A stretch of 64,000 bases of DNA from Hetaerina americana (GCA_022747635.1 JAKTNV010000023.1:7369348-7433347), one strand, 5' to 3'. Shown: positions 1 through 10,741, counted from the first letter of the stretch. Numbers and translations: made by a program. Notes: generated by a model from the letters alone, not told the origin.

Positions 1-458
1 AGATGGGCGCACTGCTCTCACTACTACGAATAAATACTCACTCTCATGCGTAAATAAAAAGCGGATCTCTTCAGCGAAGGTTCTGAAAATGTATTATTAG
101 ACCCATTGTGCTACGGTAGGGTAGACCATCACAGTAAATTTAGAGTGGTCAAGCGGAGAACCACCAGATTCAAATTATCATTATTTTATCTGGGGATTAT
201 AATAAATACAGGCGACCATACCAAGATAAAAATTATTTTATTAAATGCTAGTTAGCCTGGAATATTGTCATTGTTATAAATAATTCTTATTTTATCGTTC
301 TTCGTGTTACTAGCAGCTCATATCACTTTAAGAGTGGAGAGGAATTATTCATTTAGATGCAGTGTTGCATGTGTGGCTAGTTAACATTACCTTCTCTATT
401 TGAAACTTTTTGACTTTTTATGGTAACTAACATTTAAGCAATATCTAATTTTGGTGTC
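1..458. other. AT-rich stretch, nothing recognised
   Basis: No reading frame with recognisable protein similarity, no inverted repeat and no SINE-like promoter boxes were seen. It is probably old degraded repeat or intergenic/intronic DNA. Confidence 0.4.
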
Positions 459-530
459 GCATGCCTGGTGCGAAACCATCCCCTGGCGAACGTCCAAATG
501 GTGACTTGCAGGCTACCATCCGGGCCCAGA
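459..530 (+). repeat. Dispersed LINE/SINE tail module, copy 1
   Basis: It shares an ordered set of words with 1165-1240: a GCCTGGTG block, an AACCA block, a TGGTGA block and TTGCAG. The second copy runs into a GTAGATGTAGAT tail, so I read both as degraded 3' ends of a non-LTR element. Only the tail survives and no coding part is attached. Confidence 0.45.
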
Positions 531-783
531 TAATCCCTTAAATTTACAACTGGGTATCTCAGGTCGACACTGTCCAATGGAATTGAAAAAAATCGTCTCC
601 GATGTAACTCAATATTGTAAAAAAATATTGATTTCAGAAATTTCCCTTATCAGTCTGGATCTATGGATGTGAGAACTCATTATTCGCTAGCTTTTCCATT
701 GAGTTATATCAACTCTAACACAATCATACTTACAGCCCTGTTAAAATACCTTAGGCTTTGTCAGTCAGTGAGGACGCACACAT

Positions 784-1085
784 GACCCTCATCCCTTATC
801 TGTCACGCTGTATTCCCAATTCACTCAGCAATGCTTGCAACCCCTTGGCTGACTGACAAACGAAAGCTTGGTCATCAGCGGACCTAACTGATTTTATGAA
901 TTCCCCTCCGGCTTTCATTCCTTCCTCCAGTTCTTCCCATGCCTCTTTAATCATTTCCTCTGCATACAGGTTGAACAGCAACGGTGATAATGGACAGCCT
1001 GGCCTTACACCTCTTCCTAACACTGCCCATCCGGACCCCCCGTTCCCCACTCGCACTTGAGCAGTCTGCGACATGTACAGGTCGC
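784..1085 (-). mobile_element. LINE-B fragment, RT domain
   Basis: The minus strand encodes the RT stretch with GRGVRPGCPLSPLLFNLYAE, then EEMIKEAWEELEEG and DDQAFVCQSAKGLQALLSEL. The same order occurs at 10150-10420 and 22740-22860, so this is a 5'- and 3'-truncated copy of LINE-B, RTE-like by its EN and RT. Consensus Q in the RQGCPLSP box is P here. The 5' edge stops at a TA-rich run near 1090. It is non-functional. Confidence 0.85.
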
Positions 1086-1164
1086 GGATTACTCTCCTTC
1101 ACATATACATACATATATTAATGCGCGGATATGGCAGGGGTTATTATAGCTGAATATTAATTTT

Positions 1165-1240
1165 GTATGCCTGGTGTGGAACCACCCATAACGCACACCA
1201 TAGTGGTGAGTTGCAGTGCATCATCTCGTAGATGTAGATA
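1165..1240 (+). repeat. Dispersed LINE/SINE tail module, copy 2
   Basis: Homologous to 459-530 and ending in GTAGATGTAGATA, the simple tail of LINE-A. The GTGTGGAAC...GCACACCATAG words may form a weak hairpin. No coding sequence is attached. Confidence 0.5.
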
Positions 1241-1555
1241 TCTTGAATGTATCTCAATTGAAATAATGTAGGTACTGTGCTCCTGTGGAAAACGTGGATA
1301 TTCAAGGAAACATTCATGGAGAGTTGTTATTTCTTGTTGACCAGTCCTCTTCCGAAAAAACGGCGCCTAGCATTTGAAGATCCTGCCATGAAGTACATTG
1401 TTTCGGAGTTCAGAAAGAAAAAGAAAGTCGAAAGGATCGATGTCAGGATTAATTTGTCTTTCTCGCAACATGTTTCCTCAACAGTATTAGGCGTGAGGCA
1501 CGACAATTCGGAAATCCATAAAAAGTACACAATGGTGATAATCACCAATTAACCT

Positions 1556-1625
1556 GATGGCAGGTGACTTAACACCCTCCGCCAAACACCCCGCGGCGGA
1601 TTGTGAGTTAAGACGTAGGCGTAAA
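1556..1625 (+). mobile_element. LINE-A 3' tail fragment (hairpin)
   Basis: GGTGACTTAACACCCTCCGCC followed by a GGCGG arm is a diverged version of the LINE-A 3' end (best copies 61300-61370 and 62505-62570). The expected GGGGTATTATGTAGAT tail is degraded to GTAGGCGTA. Only the tail is present. Confidence 0.6.
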
Positions 1626-1629
1626 AGTA

Positions 1630-2735
1630 CTTGTGTACTTACACCGCACAATGGTGTTGGGGCCAGTTGTGCCGCACTTAAGTTCTCTATAAACCTACTA
1701 GGATTGAAAACATCCTTGTCAGAGGAAATGCGAATCTCAGGCATCACGTATCGTGGAAGAGGCAGTCATGAAGTCAGTGCAGTGGATGAGGGGGTGCTTT
1801 GTTTGTGGAGAAATGGAGTCGGACGACTCCCATCATCACTTTATTGGCAAGATGATCGTAGATGCCATTGCTAGGCCAGCTAGTGACGAAGCTGAAGGGT
1901 TGTACCACGTTAAGCATAATATTACATTTTGGGTGCTCGTGGATGTCAGTGAAATACTTGCAAAATTTAGGCTCACTTTTGCATACGCATTCTTGAATTG
2001 TACCGTGAAGAAATATGATTTATGGTCTTGGGCCCAGCCCATCGACTTCTGGAACAAAAAGAATTTAGCGAGGGGATTAATACTGAGGATATTGGCTAAT
2101 ATTGGATGACGCCGTCATTTTAAGCAATCATTTCTATCTGACCCGAAAGGGACGAAGATGTATTTGAAGCAATGCATCGATTCATTCAGCAGGCCTCCCC
2201 TCACTGGAATCGGATTAGGGGAAAGAAATGCGGGTGAGTTTAGATGGGAATCCAGAACTTGGGGCGTGACACCTCGCAAGTCGCCACGGGGGCGTGCAGC
2301 AGGGGGTGCCAGTCAGGGCGCCGGCGCCCTTCGCTCGTGAAAACGTTAAGTTTTCGTAAGAGGAATGCCAAATTACATTTAGATCATTTGACATTACTCC
2401 ACTCCTGCCGCACTTAACCTTTTTGATGCCGCGTGATGGTGTATTTTTTAGTTTATTTGCCCTCATGTGCCCTTCCGATGAAATATCCACGAAGCGTGGC
2501 CATAAACAGTTTGCCACGCTTTCGCAGTGCTTGGAAGGACTCCAATGCTATTCATTCCAGTAACCCCGTCACGCCCTCAATTTATGGCCATTGCTCAAAA
2601 TATAGTGGATCTTTGAAATAACATATCCTCTAATGAATGCTTTCCTCTATGAATCCCAATTGCTTGCCGGCCGAATGAATGTTCCAAACGGGCCGCCCCA
2701 GAGCGAAATAAATCCTCTCTTTATTTTTGCACAGC
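1630..2735. other. No recognised gene
   Basis: A 118-codon plus-strand frame (1753-2109) is open but resembles no family I know. The base composition is ordinary and no neighbouring frame supports it. The stretch 2215-2340 is moderately GC-rich. I see no repeat ends. Confidence 0.35.
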
Positions 2736-2739
2736 ATTC

Positions 2740-3490
2740 TCTTCCGTGGCTTTCGTGTCGAACTTGAGCACCTGCCACGCTGGATTCTCGTGCTTCGCCG
2801 ACTCCAATAGTCTTCTCCGTCTTCCGTTTCCCGACCCTTCCCCACTCTTGTTCCTCTCCCGCCGCACCCCAAGAGCACAGGACAATTGTATTCATTATCT
2901 TCCCCTCACTCCCAGGATTTATCGCTTCCTCCGGGTCGTCGCACGCATTCCCCTCCCTCCCCGCTCTGCCGCTGACCCGTGCCTCCGCGATTAATACCAT
3001 CCACGGGACTCGCCTCGCCGCCCTGACGACCCTTCTCGCCCTCGGGGGAGCTCTTCACTCCCTTCTTCCCGCCGCGCCTTCCCTTGTGGACCTCTGCCCC
3101 GCGCCCGCCGCTCCGGGAGCCTCCTCCTCCGGCACCACCCCCCGCTCCCACCCATTGCCGAAGCCCATTCCGGCCGCAAAAGCCCGTGCGTCTGCTCCAG
3201 GGCGACCCTCCGCGCTGCCGAAGCGACCCGCCATCCCTATTCCGAATCCTTCGAATGATGGACGGCGGGATGAGCCCAGCGACACCTCCGCGAGAGATGC
3301 CCCGAGAGGGCGGTCTCCAATCAGGCCTGCTGTTCGATCAGTGGGGGTTGAATGGGGCCATGGGCCTCTTTTCCTTGGGAAGTGAGTGCGGCGGTTTCAT
3401 GTGGCTTTGAACACCGGGGCCGCCCTCCGAAGCCCTTTCGTGTCGGCCTCTTGCCGCCGCCCCCCATGGGAAAGGGGATTGCGCCGGGGG
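2740..3490. other. GC- and CpG-rich island
   Basis: Composition shifts sharply from AT-rich flanks to C/G-rich with many CpG dinucleotides, densest at 3040-3330. Several overlapping frames are open on both strands (e.g. 3084-3410 plus, 3055-3285 minus), but these are low-complexity Pro/Ala/Gly/Arg translations expected from GC-rich DNA. It could be a promoter or first exon of a host gene, or an unmethylated island. No TATA box or start can be assigned. Confidence 0.4.
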
Positions 3491-3499
3491 CCTTTCCCC

Positions 3500-5940
3500 C
3501 TTACTCTTCAGTCACTCGTAGCTTTTTTTCCAAACGGATTTATTTTGTATGGCAGGTATCGATATTAAAATACAACCTCAGCGGGCAAGAAACAGAGGAT
3601 ATATTTGTAGGAACGGTGAGCGGGTGGGCTCTAGCTGTGAGGGAGGGAAAGTGGGGTGGGTGGAGGGCGATTGGAGAGGAGAGGGTCAGGTGAGGAAGGC
3701 GAGGCAGTAGCCAATCATGTCCAATTGGAGAGTTTTATGGAAGGTGAACATCCCTCGTGGAGACTGGTTTACGAATGAGTGGCACGTAATGAACAAGTTG
3801 ACCGTTCTTATTCTCTTGCGATCTTGCGAAAAGTATTTCAAATTATTCGGGCTCATCAAATCTGCGGCTAATGACTCGACGAAATACGGGAAGTCAGGAG
3901 TTCTTTGGGAACCATGCGAGGAATTCGTCAGCTGGTGCCTCTCCGTGAACGGTGTAGGCTGTCTGGCCCTCCTTCACTCGTATTCTTTAATCTTGGCGCA
4001 GAAATTTCTCACCTTTCGACCGTTAAGTACGTTGGACTGGTGCCATCCGGAAATCACATCGCAAAGAGGCGATATATTTCTGATTGCTATTTTTAAAATA
4101 ATAAGATGATAGAATGCGATTGATATCGGCTATATGAAAGGCATTATGTTTCCAGAAACCATTTATTTCTTTTATTATTCTAGAAAATTTACTAGACTCT
4201 TCAGGGAAATTGGAGATTTTGTTGGCGCTGAGGGAAGGTGCAGGAAACTGAAGAGATAATTGTTGCATGGGGTGGAATATTAACTGCGAACAATTTAATA
4301 TAGCACACGAAATAAAGTTATAATGAACAATTTTGTACCATCAAAATTCCTAGGAGAAAACGGGAATGCTATCCCCTGGCTTGGCGGAGCGGTCGCGAAT
4401 ATATCCGTTGTCACCACTGCCTTTCCGTCCTAAGCAGCCGTGACGGAGGAGTTCCTACTGCCCTCTGCAGCGCCCCTCAGCAAGCAATATAAAGATGTCT
4501 TCATAATTTGGTGAGGTACTATGCTCTAAAACAATTAGTGAATTCAATGTACCATGTCATTCATGGACAGCTTTTGACGCAACGGAATTGAAACCGATAC
4601 ACATTTGTCAAATTCAGAGCTCATTGCTCAATCTCTCCTAGGATTAAATTTGGTATTATAAAAATTGAATTTTATGGTGTTTATACATTCAAGAGAGCAT
4701 AAGAAAATATTACTGTAGTTTATTTATTAACATGCCCTAGGGGAGGCGGAAAGCAACGGTAATGATTCGGCAAGATTTCGCGAATAATCGCATTATTCTC
4801 GAGTGTTATTAGCATCTACGTGCATTAACTGATTGAAAATATTCAAATCGGTCCCTCCTTTTACGGAAAATGCAATCGACTTCAACTTATGATGAATTAA
4901 CTTTAATGAGAAATAAAAATAATAACCGCGTCACGATGTTTATTTTTACTTTCCTTCGTTTTGTTTTTACTGACTGCAGGGTATTGAGAAGCTATTGTTA
5001 ATTGACGACTGAAATCATTTCAATGCATCGGTCAACATATCTTTTCTTTCAATTTCCTTTTTTATTAAGTGGAAAATCGCGAGAGCTTTCGTGTTTGTTA
5101 TTATGGAAAGGTCTCACAACATGACACCTGATTCTCTAAATTATAATTATTTGTACTTTAAATTTCATGCCTAAAGTATTATTTTACTACTTTGGAATGT
5201 TACCATCCGATCATAGGGCCGATTCGTAACTATTACTATTATTTATTAATTAATAATAACAAATGGAGGGGGATATGCGTCAAGAAGATAAGTTAGGTAG
5301 TATCCCATTGTGAATTTCCCTCGTCCAAACAAGAAGAGCGTAGAGCGAAAGACCGGCTAACGCGATGCTTGTATTTCTGCACTGAGAATTGTGCTAAATT
5401 CAGAATTTTAAAAATTAGATTGAAACTTCGAGCTCTCTCTCTTTCTTGCATGAGACCAGTTAAACGATCCAATTCTTTGTACCGATTTATGCTTCAAGTG
5501 CATTCATAAATGCGTTTGCTTGTGCGTACTCCGTACGCCCGTGTTCACATTTGCTCTGAAGTAGCAATTGGTGCCCTCCATGGACAAATCCAGCCGCAGC
5601 TTAGAGCTCACATTTAGAGAGAATTATCCCAGAGCTATGGCAGACCACAAAACGGTGAGGCGACGATAATATTTTTGCAAACAATAGTTTATAGTTGGAC
5701 TGCAGTGACCATCGTCTCTTGGTGCGCACGGAAAATCATGCTCGTCTCTGATTGGGGCTCGGATTCAAGACTCTACACGTATTGTGTATTTTCATGCACT
5801 CATTTCAATTTTCAATCCTGAAAATCGAATTCAACACTAATATTGAATCTCACGTCAACATATAGGGCTATCGTACAAGTATCCTGGTTTCAGTGTTTCT
5901 TAGCCCCGTAAAATGCATCGCGTCCAATGGCATCAATTAT
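3500..5940. other. No recognised gene or repeat
   Basis: Mostly AT-rich DNA with short open frames only. A frame at 3717-4109 (plus, 130 codons) is open but unrecognised. Nothing at the DNA level links it to the repeat families named elsewhere. Confidence 0.35.
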
Positions 5941-5944
5941 TCAA

Positions 5945-6056
5945 GCTTTCGTGTGACCAACTTTATTCGAGTGTACGATTGCACTGATATTTGTGTAGAG
6001 GGCATGACCGAGTACACCCCGCCACTCACCCTCACGGCGGGCCATTATGTAGATGG
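5945..6056 (+). mobile_element. LINE-A-like 3' tail (subfamily with TGTGTAGAGG)
   Basis: It matches 13389-13532 over the words CGTGTGA, TTCGAGTG, ATATTTGTGTAGAGG and the following ACCCCGCC...GGCGGG hairpin, ending TTATGTAGATG. It is a 3' end only, truncated at its 5' side. The longer similarity to the 13.4-kb copy shows the two come from one LINE-A subfamily. Confidence 0.65.
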
Positions 6057-6059
6057 AAA

Positions 6060-6743
6060 CGAAAGATTTTCTCGGGCCACACTTCCAAGGCGAGCATTAG
6101 ATTACATGGGGACGAGCAGTGAGGTAGGTCAGATCAGAGGGCAACTGAATTTTTACGTTCGGGTACCATGCGTTCTCAGCATGCGCTTTAAAAATGACCA
6201 CGGCGCGATTCACGATCAAGAATGAATCGAGGTAAATACTTAATTAAAACTAAGCTATCACAAAAAGTAGCGAAGACTGCGAACATAGCCTACAGTGACT
6301 ACGAGAGGGAAAGTGGAGTCAACATTTCAATTAACACTTTTCAATTAATATGTATTGACGAGGGACCACAACATTACATTTCGAATAAAAGTAAAACTGC
6401 GATTTCTTCCTGCGACACTCACGAAACATGGCTATGGGATCAAATGTACCCACTCCCGCCTAGATCGTGGGACCTCCCGAAACAATACTGAATCAACATC
6501 CCCATGCGTTCCATGGATTCATCTTGCCGGAGCCTCAGCCTACTGGCTGGGCCATTGACTCAATACCACTGCAGAAATCCTGCTTTCCCCCCCATGTCGA
6601 GCCGAGGCGACTCGCAGATTCATTACCTAACCACTCACTTCCAAACCGGAGGCCTTCTTGCATTACGTTTCGCTTAAGATTCTGCGGGGCTAGTCTGGAA
6701 ACTAACTAAAGGAAATGAAAAGTAAATAATAAAATATTTTTAA
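6060..6743. other. No recognised gene
   Basis: Short overlapping plus-strand frames (6222-6709) are open without recognisable motifs. No repeat boundary is visible before the inverted repeat at 6744. Confidence 0.35.
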
Positions 6744-7035
6744 GTTTCACTGATTTTTATTTTGAAAACGACCGGTTTCGTCGAATAGTCGGCATCATAA
6801 GGTGCAATATACAGAACTCGTTGACATTGGATGCGGTGTGAGGGGTTGTGGGTGGATGGGAGGTGGCGTGCGGAGGGGGGTGGGAGAACGTGAGAGAAAG
6901 GAGGGGGAGAGGGTGGTGGCCCATTAAGGGAGGGGGGAGTGTGAGTGACGAAACCGGTCGTTTTTAAAATAAAAATCAGTGGAACTTTCATCATGAAGTT
7001 CCATCAAGTTGTGCCGAAAACCATAGAATTCACTG
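6744..7035 (-). mobile_element. Penelope-like piece with inverted repeats and hammerhead-like motif (P1)
   Basis: A 39-bp inverted repeat (6744-6782 and 6947-6985, few mismatches) flanks a G-rich spacer. Inside the left arm the minus strand reads CUUAUGA, a short stem, GAAA, ACCGGU and a UC cleavage context: the order of a type I hammerhead ribozyme. One core base departs from consensus (G5 to U), so it is probably inactive. After the right arm an ATG at 6993 opens MKFHQVVPKTIEF, similar to the short extensions of P2 and P4. No clear target duplication was found. Hammerheads in Penelope-like elements are established; assignment here is by structure. Confidence 0.6.
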
Positions 7036-7049
7036 CTGGCAATCTTCTG

Positions 7050-7444
7050 AAAATCGTGTTACAAGACAATTGAGAATTAGAGTTGTTCGACTGTACATTG
7101 TTTAAAGACGGAAAACGACGAACTTGTTACAGACAGCTCGAAAAAGGCGAATATTTTGAACAAATTTTTCCAGAGCGTCTACAAAAAAGATGCAATCGCA
7201 CCAAACAAGCTTTCGCGACCGTCCTGGGAACCCGTGAGCGACGTAACACTGCCCAAGAAAGAAAGGGAAACATCAGCTCCATAGTATCAAAGCCAAATAA
7301 GCGCCAGGTCTGGAAGAAATGCCTGTAAGAATATCAAGGAACTAGCTGAAGATACTTTTCCGTTTTTAGAAAGCGTTTTTCTAAAAGCGATTGAAGAAGG
7401 CTGAGTACCTGGCGACTGGCTTGCTTATCCATATAACTCCCATA
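7050..7444 (+). mobile_element. LINE-A copy A2, part 1 (EN-RT linker to RT start)
   Basis: Translation across frames gives ANIL-like EYFEQIF, the linker ERRNTAQER, NISSIVSKPNK and then the WRLAYPYNSHI start of RT. The same order is seen at 43320-43622 (minus). It is 5'-truncated next to element P1 and is cut inside the conserved TPIYKGGD motif by the mariner at 7445. Several frameshifts and stops make it a pseudogene. Confidence 0.8.
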
Positions 7445-7985
7445 TATGTATAAGTACGACAACATTGATCGTGTGCGGTCCCTTGTCCTTACCGGTCGTC
7501 GAAAAACTGTCCGAATGATAGCTGATGAACTTAATTTAAGAAAATCAACAGTGCACACTATTTTAACCGAACATGATGGATGGATCCTTCACCATGACAA
7601 TGGACCTGCACAGTCAGCATTGATTGTTCGCCAGTTTCTGGCAAAAAATTCAATCACCATCCTTGATCATCCTCCTCATTCGCCAGATCTCGCCCCCCGC
7701 AACTTTTCCTATTTCCAAAAGGCAAAAATATGATGAGGGGACACCACTGGGAAGATGAGGACACAATAAAGCAAGAAACGACTAGAAAACTAAAAATTCA
7801 AACTGCCGAGGACTTCCAAGGGTGCGTTAAGCAGTGGACAATAATATGGAATAAGTGCATAGCAACGAATGGAGAGCACTTTGAAGGGGACAAAATCGAT
7901 GTCCCCTTCAATCGATGCGAGGACTAAATTTTGCAAAATAAAATTTTTATGGCCTCAGTTCACGTATTTATTGGGCAGACCTCGT
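7445..7985 (+). mobile_element. Mariner M1, internally deleted, inside LINE-A
   Basis: Transposase pieces: the second helix-turn-helix (VRMIADELNLRKSTVHTIL) is joined directly to the DDE region WILHHDNGPAQS...SPDLAPRN, skipping the first catalytic Asp. After a frameshift the tail reads WNKCIATNGEHFEGDKIDV. The second Asp is kept (HHDN), but the third, normally in SPDLAPSD, is Asn. The 3' end TTGGGCAGACCTCGTA looks like a mariner terminal repeat and abuts the TA of LINE-A TATAAAGG. The 5' third and 5' repeat are missing. Confidence 0.85.
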
Positions 7986-9345
7986 AAAGGCGGCGATAGG
8001 GATAAACCAACCCATTACTACCCATATTTTTAGCATCAATCTCAAGTAAAATATTATAACACATTATTGTCGGTACCGTTTTTTCGATAATAGGAAGAAA
8101 CTAAGCCACAACCAGCACGGATTTAGGATAAAAAATTCTTGCGAAACCCAATGGGACCTTTTTATTCACGATATATCTAGATCGGGAGGAAACTGCACGC
8201 TACTTGATGCAGTCTTTCTGAATTTCAAGAAAGCCTTCGATAAAGTCCCGCACAATAAATTGTTACCCAACCTTAAACGCTATGGGATCAATTAGAAAAT
8301 AATGAATTGGATTCGAGAGTTCTTGTCATACCACAAGCGATAGTAGTCATCGATGGGTTGTGCTCAATAGTAGAAGTAACTTCCGGCATCACCCAGGTAA
8401 GTGCAATAGAGTTGCTTCTATTCTCAACATAAATTATTGATTTAAGCTCACACGTCTGAATTAACATCAGATTTCCATTATTGAAATAGAAAGAAAGACT
8501 CGTACTTTTCCACAGATTTTATTCGCGGCATCATCAGGTACTTGATGATGCCGCAAGTCGGTGAAACGCGTCGTGCCGTATAATAAAATCTGTGGAAAAG
8601 TACGAGTCTTTCTTTCTATTTCAATAATGGATATCAATTACTTCCACGAAGTGAAGCCTGAAACAATAGAATATATAACATCAGATTATTTACATACGGC
8701 ACGGTGGTATACAAGGAAATAAGGAGCCAACTAGATCGCGAGCTACTCTCTAGAGACAGGCACAATACCGGATCTATGCAAGGAATGGGGATTAGTACTT
8801 AACATAAGCAAATGCGAAGTTTTGAAATTTGAAGCATAGGAAGCGGCGAACAGGATATGTATTATGAAATAGAGGGCTCAGTGCTAACTACGGCATGTCA
8901 AGTTAAATGCTTGGGGGTAGTTCTAACGCCACGTCTTTCAATGGGAGGACACATCAGTACAGCATGCGGATCCGCATTAAAGAAACTCGGCTTCATCAAA
9001 CGGGTGGTGGGGCGGGTCATTTCGCTTTAGTTAGGCCACATGGGGAATGTGCCGCAAGTATTCGGGATCCTTGGGAGAAAGTGTTGCCAAAAAATTACAT
9101 ACGTTCAGAGAACATCCGCCAGATTCGAAAAAATTGTTACCATCAAAAGACGAGTGCGACAGACCTTTTAAGATAATTACGCTGGGAGGCGCTTGAGATG
9201 CGAAGAGAACAAGCGATACTTTTAGCAAGGTTCAGAGCACACGAGTGGCAACAACGACGCAAAGGAATTATTATGGCTCCACACTATTTACGCAGGTTAG
9301 ACCACAAAGATAAGATAAAGGAGTTAGACTGCAGTGCAGTTAGAT
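7984..9345 (+). mobile_element. LINE-A copy A2, part 2 (RT to C-terminus)
   Basis: It resumes with KGGDRDKPTHY exactly where part 1 stopped. Then follow the GFRxxxSCETQW motif, FKKAFDKVPHNKL, VTSGITQ (consensus VTSGVPQGS) and, after the P2 insertion, LGVVLTPRLSMGGHI and the C-terminal APHYLRRL region. The YADD/FADD catalytic loop is interrupted at the P2 insertion. Multiple stops are present. The 3' end is lost at an AAAT repeat near 9365. Confidence 0.85.
8462..8687 (+). mobile_element. Hammerhead-like inverted-repeat element P2 with 12-bp target duplication
   Basis: Element 8474-8675 sits inside LINE-A A2 between direct repeats TAACATCAGATT (8462-8473 and 8676-8687). It has perfect 50-bp inverted arms (8474-8523 and 8582-8631). 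The 58-bp centre folds as a type I hammerhead on the plus strand: stem I GGTAC/GTGCC, core UUGAUGA (consensus CUGAUGA), stem II GCCG/CGGT, GAAA at 8563-8566, minimal stem III CGCG, cleavage context UC. The C3-to-U change should block cleavage. Past the right arm ATG (8628) opens MDINYFHEVKPETIEY and ends at the duplication. Confidence 0.8.
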
Positions 9346-9360
9346 ATATAAATGTGTGTA

Positions 9361-9405
9361 CATATATAAATAAATAAATAAATAAATATATGTATATATT
9401 TTTTT
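9361..9405. repeat. AAAT/TA-rich simple repeat
   Basis: Five AAAT units followed by a TATATGTATATA and T-run. It lies between the truncated end of LINE-A A2 and the 3' end of LINE-B copy B2, and may be the target or tail of B2. Confidence 0.8.
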
Positions 9406-10548
9406 AAGGTAATCTACCGGTTAAGGTAGGTTTTTGGATGGACACAACTACCAAACAAACATTATATTACTCCTAACAAAACACAAAATCCATCATCCTA
9501 CTCTATATCAGGTCCCTCTTCATCTCTGAGTACTTTCTTCCTCCCTTCATCCCGTCCAACATCCCTATCCTGTTCCTTCCCTTTCCTCTTTTGCCCAACA
9601 TTCTACCCTCTATCACAGTCTTCAACATCCCACTGCCGGTCAATACCCCCTTCATCCACTTTTCCTGCCTCCATAGGATTGCTCCCAACAAACCCTTCTC
9701 TTCACCCACCATACCAAGTACTTCCTCATTTGTTTTCTTCTCTGTCCATTTCACCTTCTCCATTCTTCTCCACACCCACATTTCAAAAGCCTCCAGTCTA
9801 CGTCTATCCTCCTGCTTCAATGACCACGTTTCCGCGCCGTACATAGCTACGCTCCATATCAAAGTTTTTACTAGCCTTTTCTTAACATCCTTACTCAACG
9901 TCCCCGTCATTAACTCCTTCCTCCTTGTAAAAGCCTCTTTGCCTAGCGCAATTCTTCTCCTTACGTCCCTACTTCTTTGACCGTGTTGGTCCAAAACACT
10001 GCCGAGATACGTAAACTGTTCTACCTGCTCTAGTTTTTGCCCTCCTATTTTAATGTTAAGTTTAGCCTTTTTCTTTCTAGAAAATCGCATAACCTTTGTT
10101 TTATTAATATTGATTCTCATCCCATACCTGTCGCAATGAATTTCCAATTCACTCAGCAATGCTTGCAGCCCCTTGGCTGACTGACAAACTAAAGCTTGGT
10201 CATCCGATCCGGTCAACTGATTTTACGTATTCTCCGCCCACTTTTATTCCTACCTCCAGTTCTTCCCATGCCTCTTTAATCATTTCCTCTGCATACAGGT
10301 TGAACAGCAACGGTGATAATGGGCAACCCTGCCTTACACCCCTTCCTAACACTGCCCATCCGGACTCCCCGTTCCCCACTCGCACCTGAGCAGTCTGAGA
10401 CATGTTCAGGTTGCGGATTAGCCTCCTTTCCCTCCAACCTATTCCTATTTTCTGCAATATACTCATTAGTTTTTCCCAATTCACTCTATCAAACGCTTTT
10501 TCGAAATCTCCGAAACAGGCAAATGCCTCCTGGTTGTGTTCTATACTA
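9406..10548 (-). mobile_element. LINE-B copy B2 (RT middle to 3' end)
   Basis: On the minus strand it runs from FEKAFDRVNWEKLM through RQGCPLSPLLFNLYAEE to the C-terminus. The 3' end carries the conserved words ACCTACCTTAACCGG and TAGATTACC, shared with 31321 and 59303. A frameshift near 10210 separates the RT core from the C-terminal frame, just where the YADD catalytic loop should be (SDDQALVC). It is 5'-truncated at about 10548. LINE-B is an APE-type non-LTR retrotransposon; RTE-like is my best placement. Confidence 0.85.
9503..10216 (-). pseudogene. LINE-B RT C-terminal domain (237 codons)
   Basis: The longest open frame in the window. It starts just after the catalytic loop (SDDQALVCQSAKGLQALL), then INKTKVMRFSRKKK, FTYLGSVLDQHG, the Lys/Arg-rich VKKRLVKTLIWSVAMYGAET thumb segment, FEMWVWRRMEKVKW and the C-terminal tail ending before the 3' untranslated region. 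The residues before SDDQ are out of frame with the upstream RT, so no catalytic enzyme can be made. In the family this segment is the RT thumb and C-terminal region. Confidence 0.85.
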
Positions 10549-10676
10549 ACGACTAACATACACATGTACCTGCACCTACGAATTTACCCTAAGTTTACGC
10601 AGCGTTCAATGTCTTTACTAGTTCCATAATGCATAATCCTTTCTTACTATCATGATTTCTGGTTGTTCGGGGAAAG

Positions 10677-10680
<4 letters not shown>

Positions 10681-10741
<61 letters not shown>
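10681..10741. repeat. (TA)30 microsatellite
   Basis: About 30 uninterrupted TA units directly abutting the 5' end of a tRNA-derived SINE. Confidence 0.95.

Noticed and set aside
1277..1552. 91-codon plus-strand frame
   Set aside because: No recognisable motif; there is an equally open minus-strand frame over the same interval and a LINE tail directly after.
3055..3410. Pro/Ala-rich and Gly-rich frames in the GC island
   Set aside because: Open in several frames on both strands because of composition; no family similarity, no clear start context.
8474..8675. Rho-independent terminator or CRISPR-like palindrome
   Set aside because: The context is eukaryotic repeats; the target duplication, arms and ribozyme core show a transposed element. 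No spaced repeats are present anywhere.
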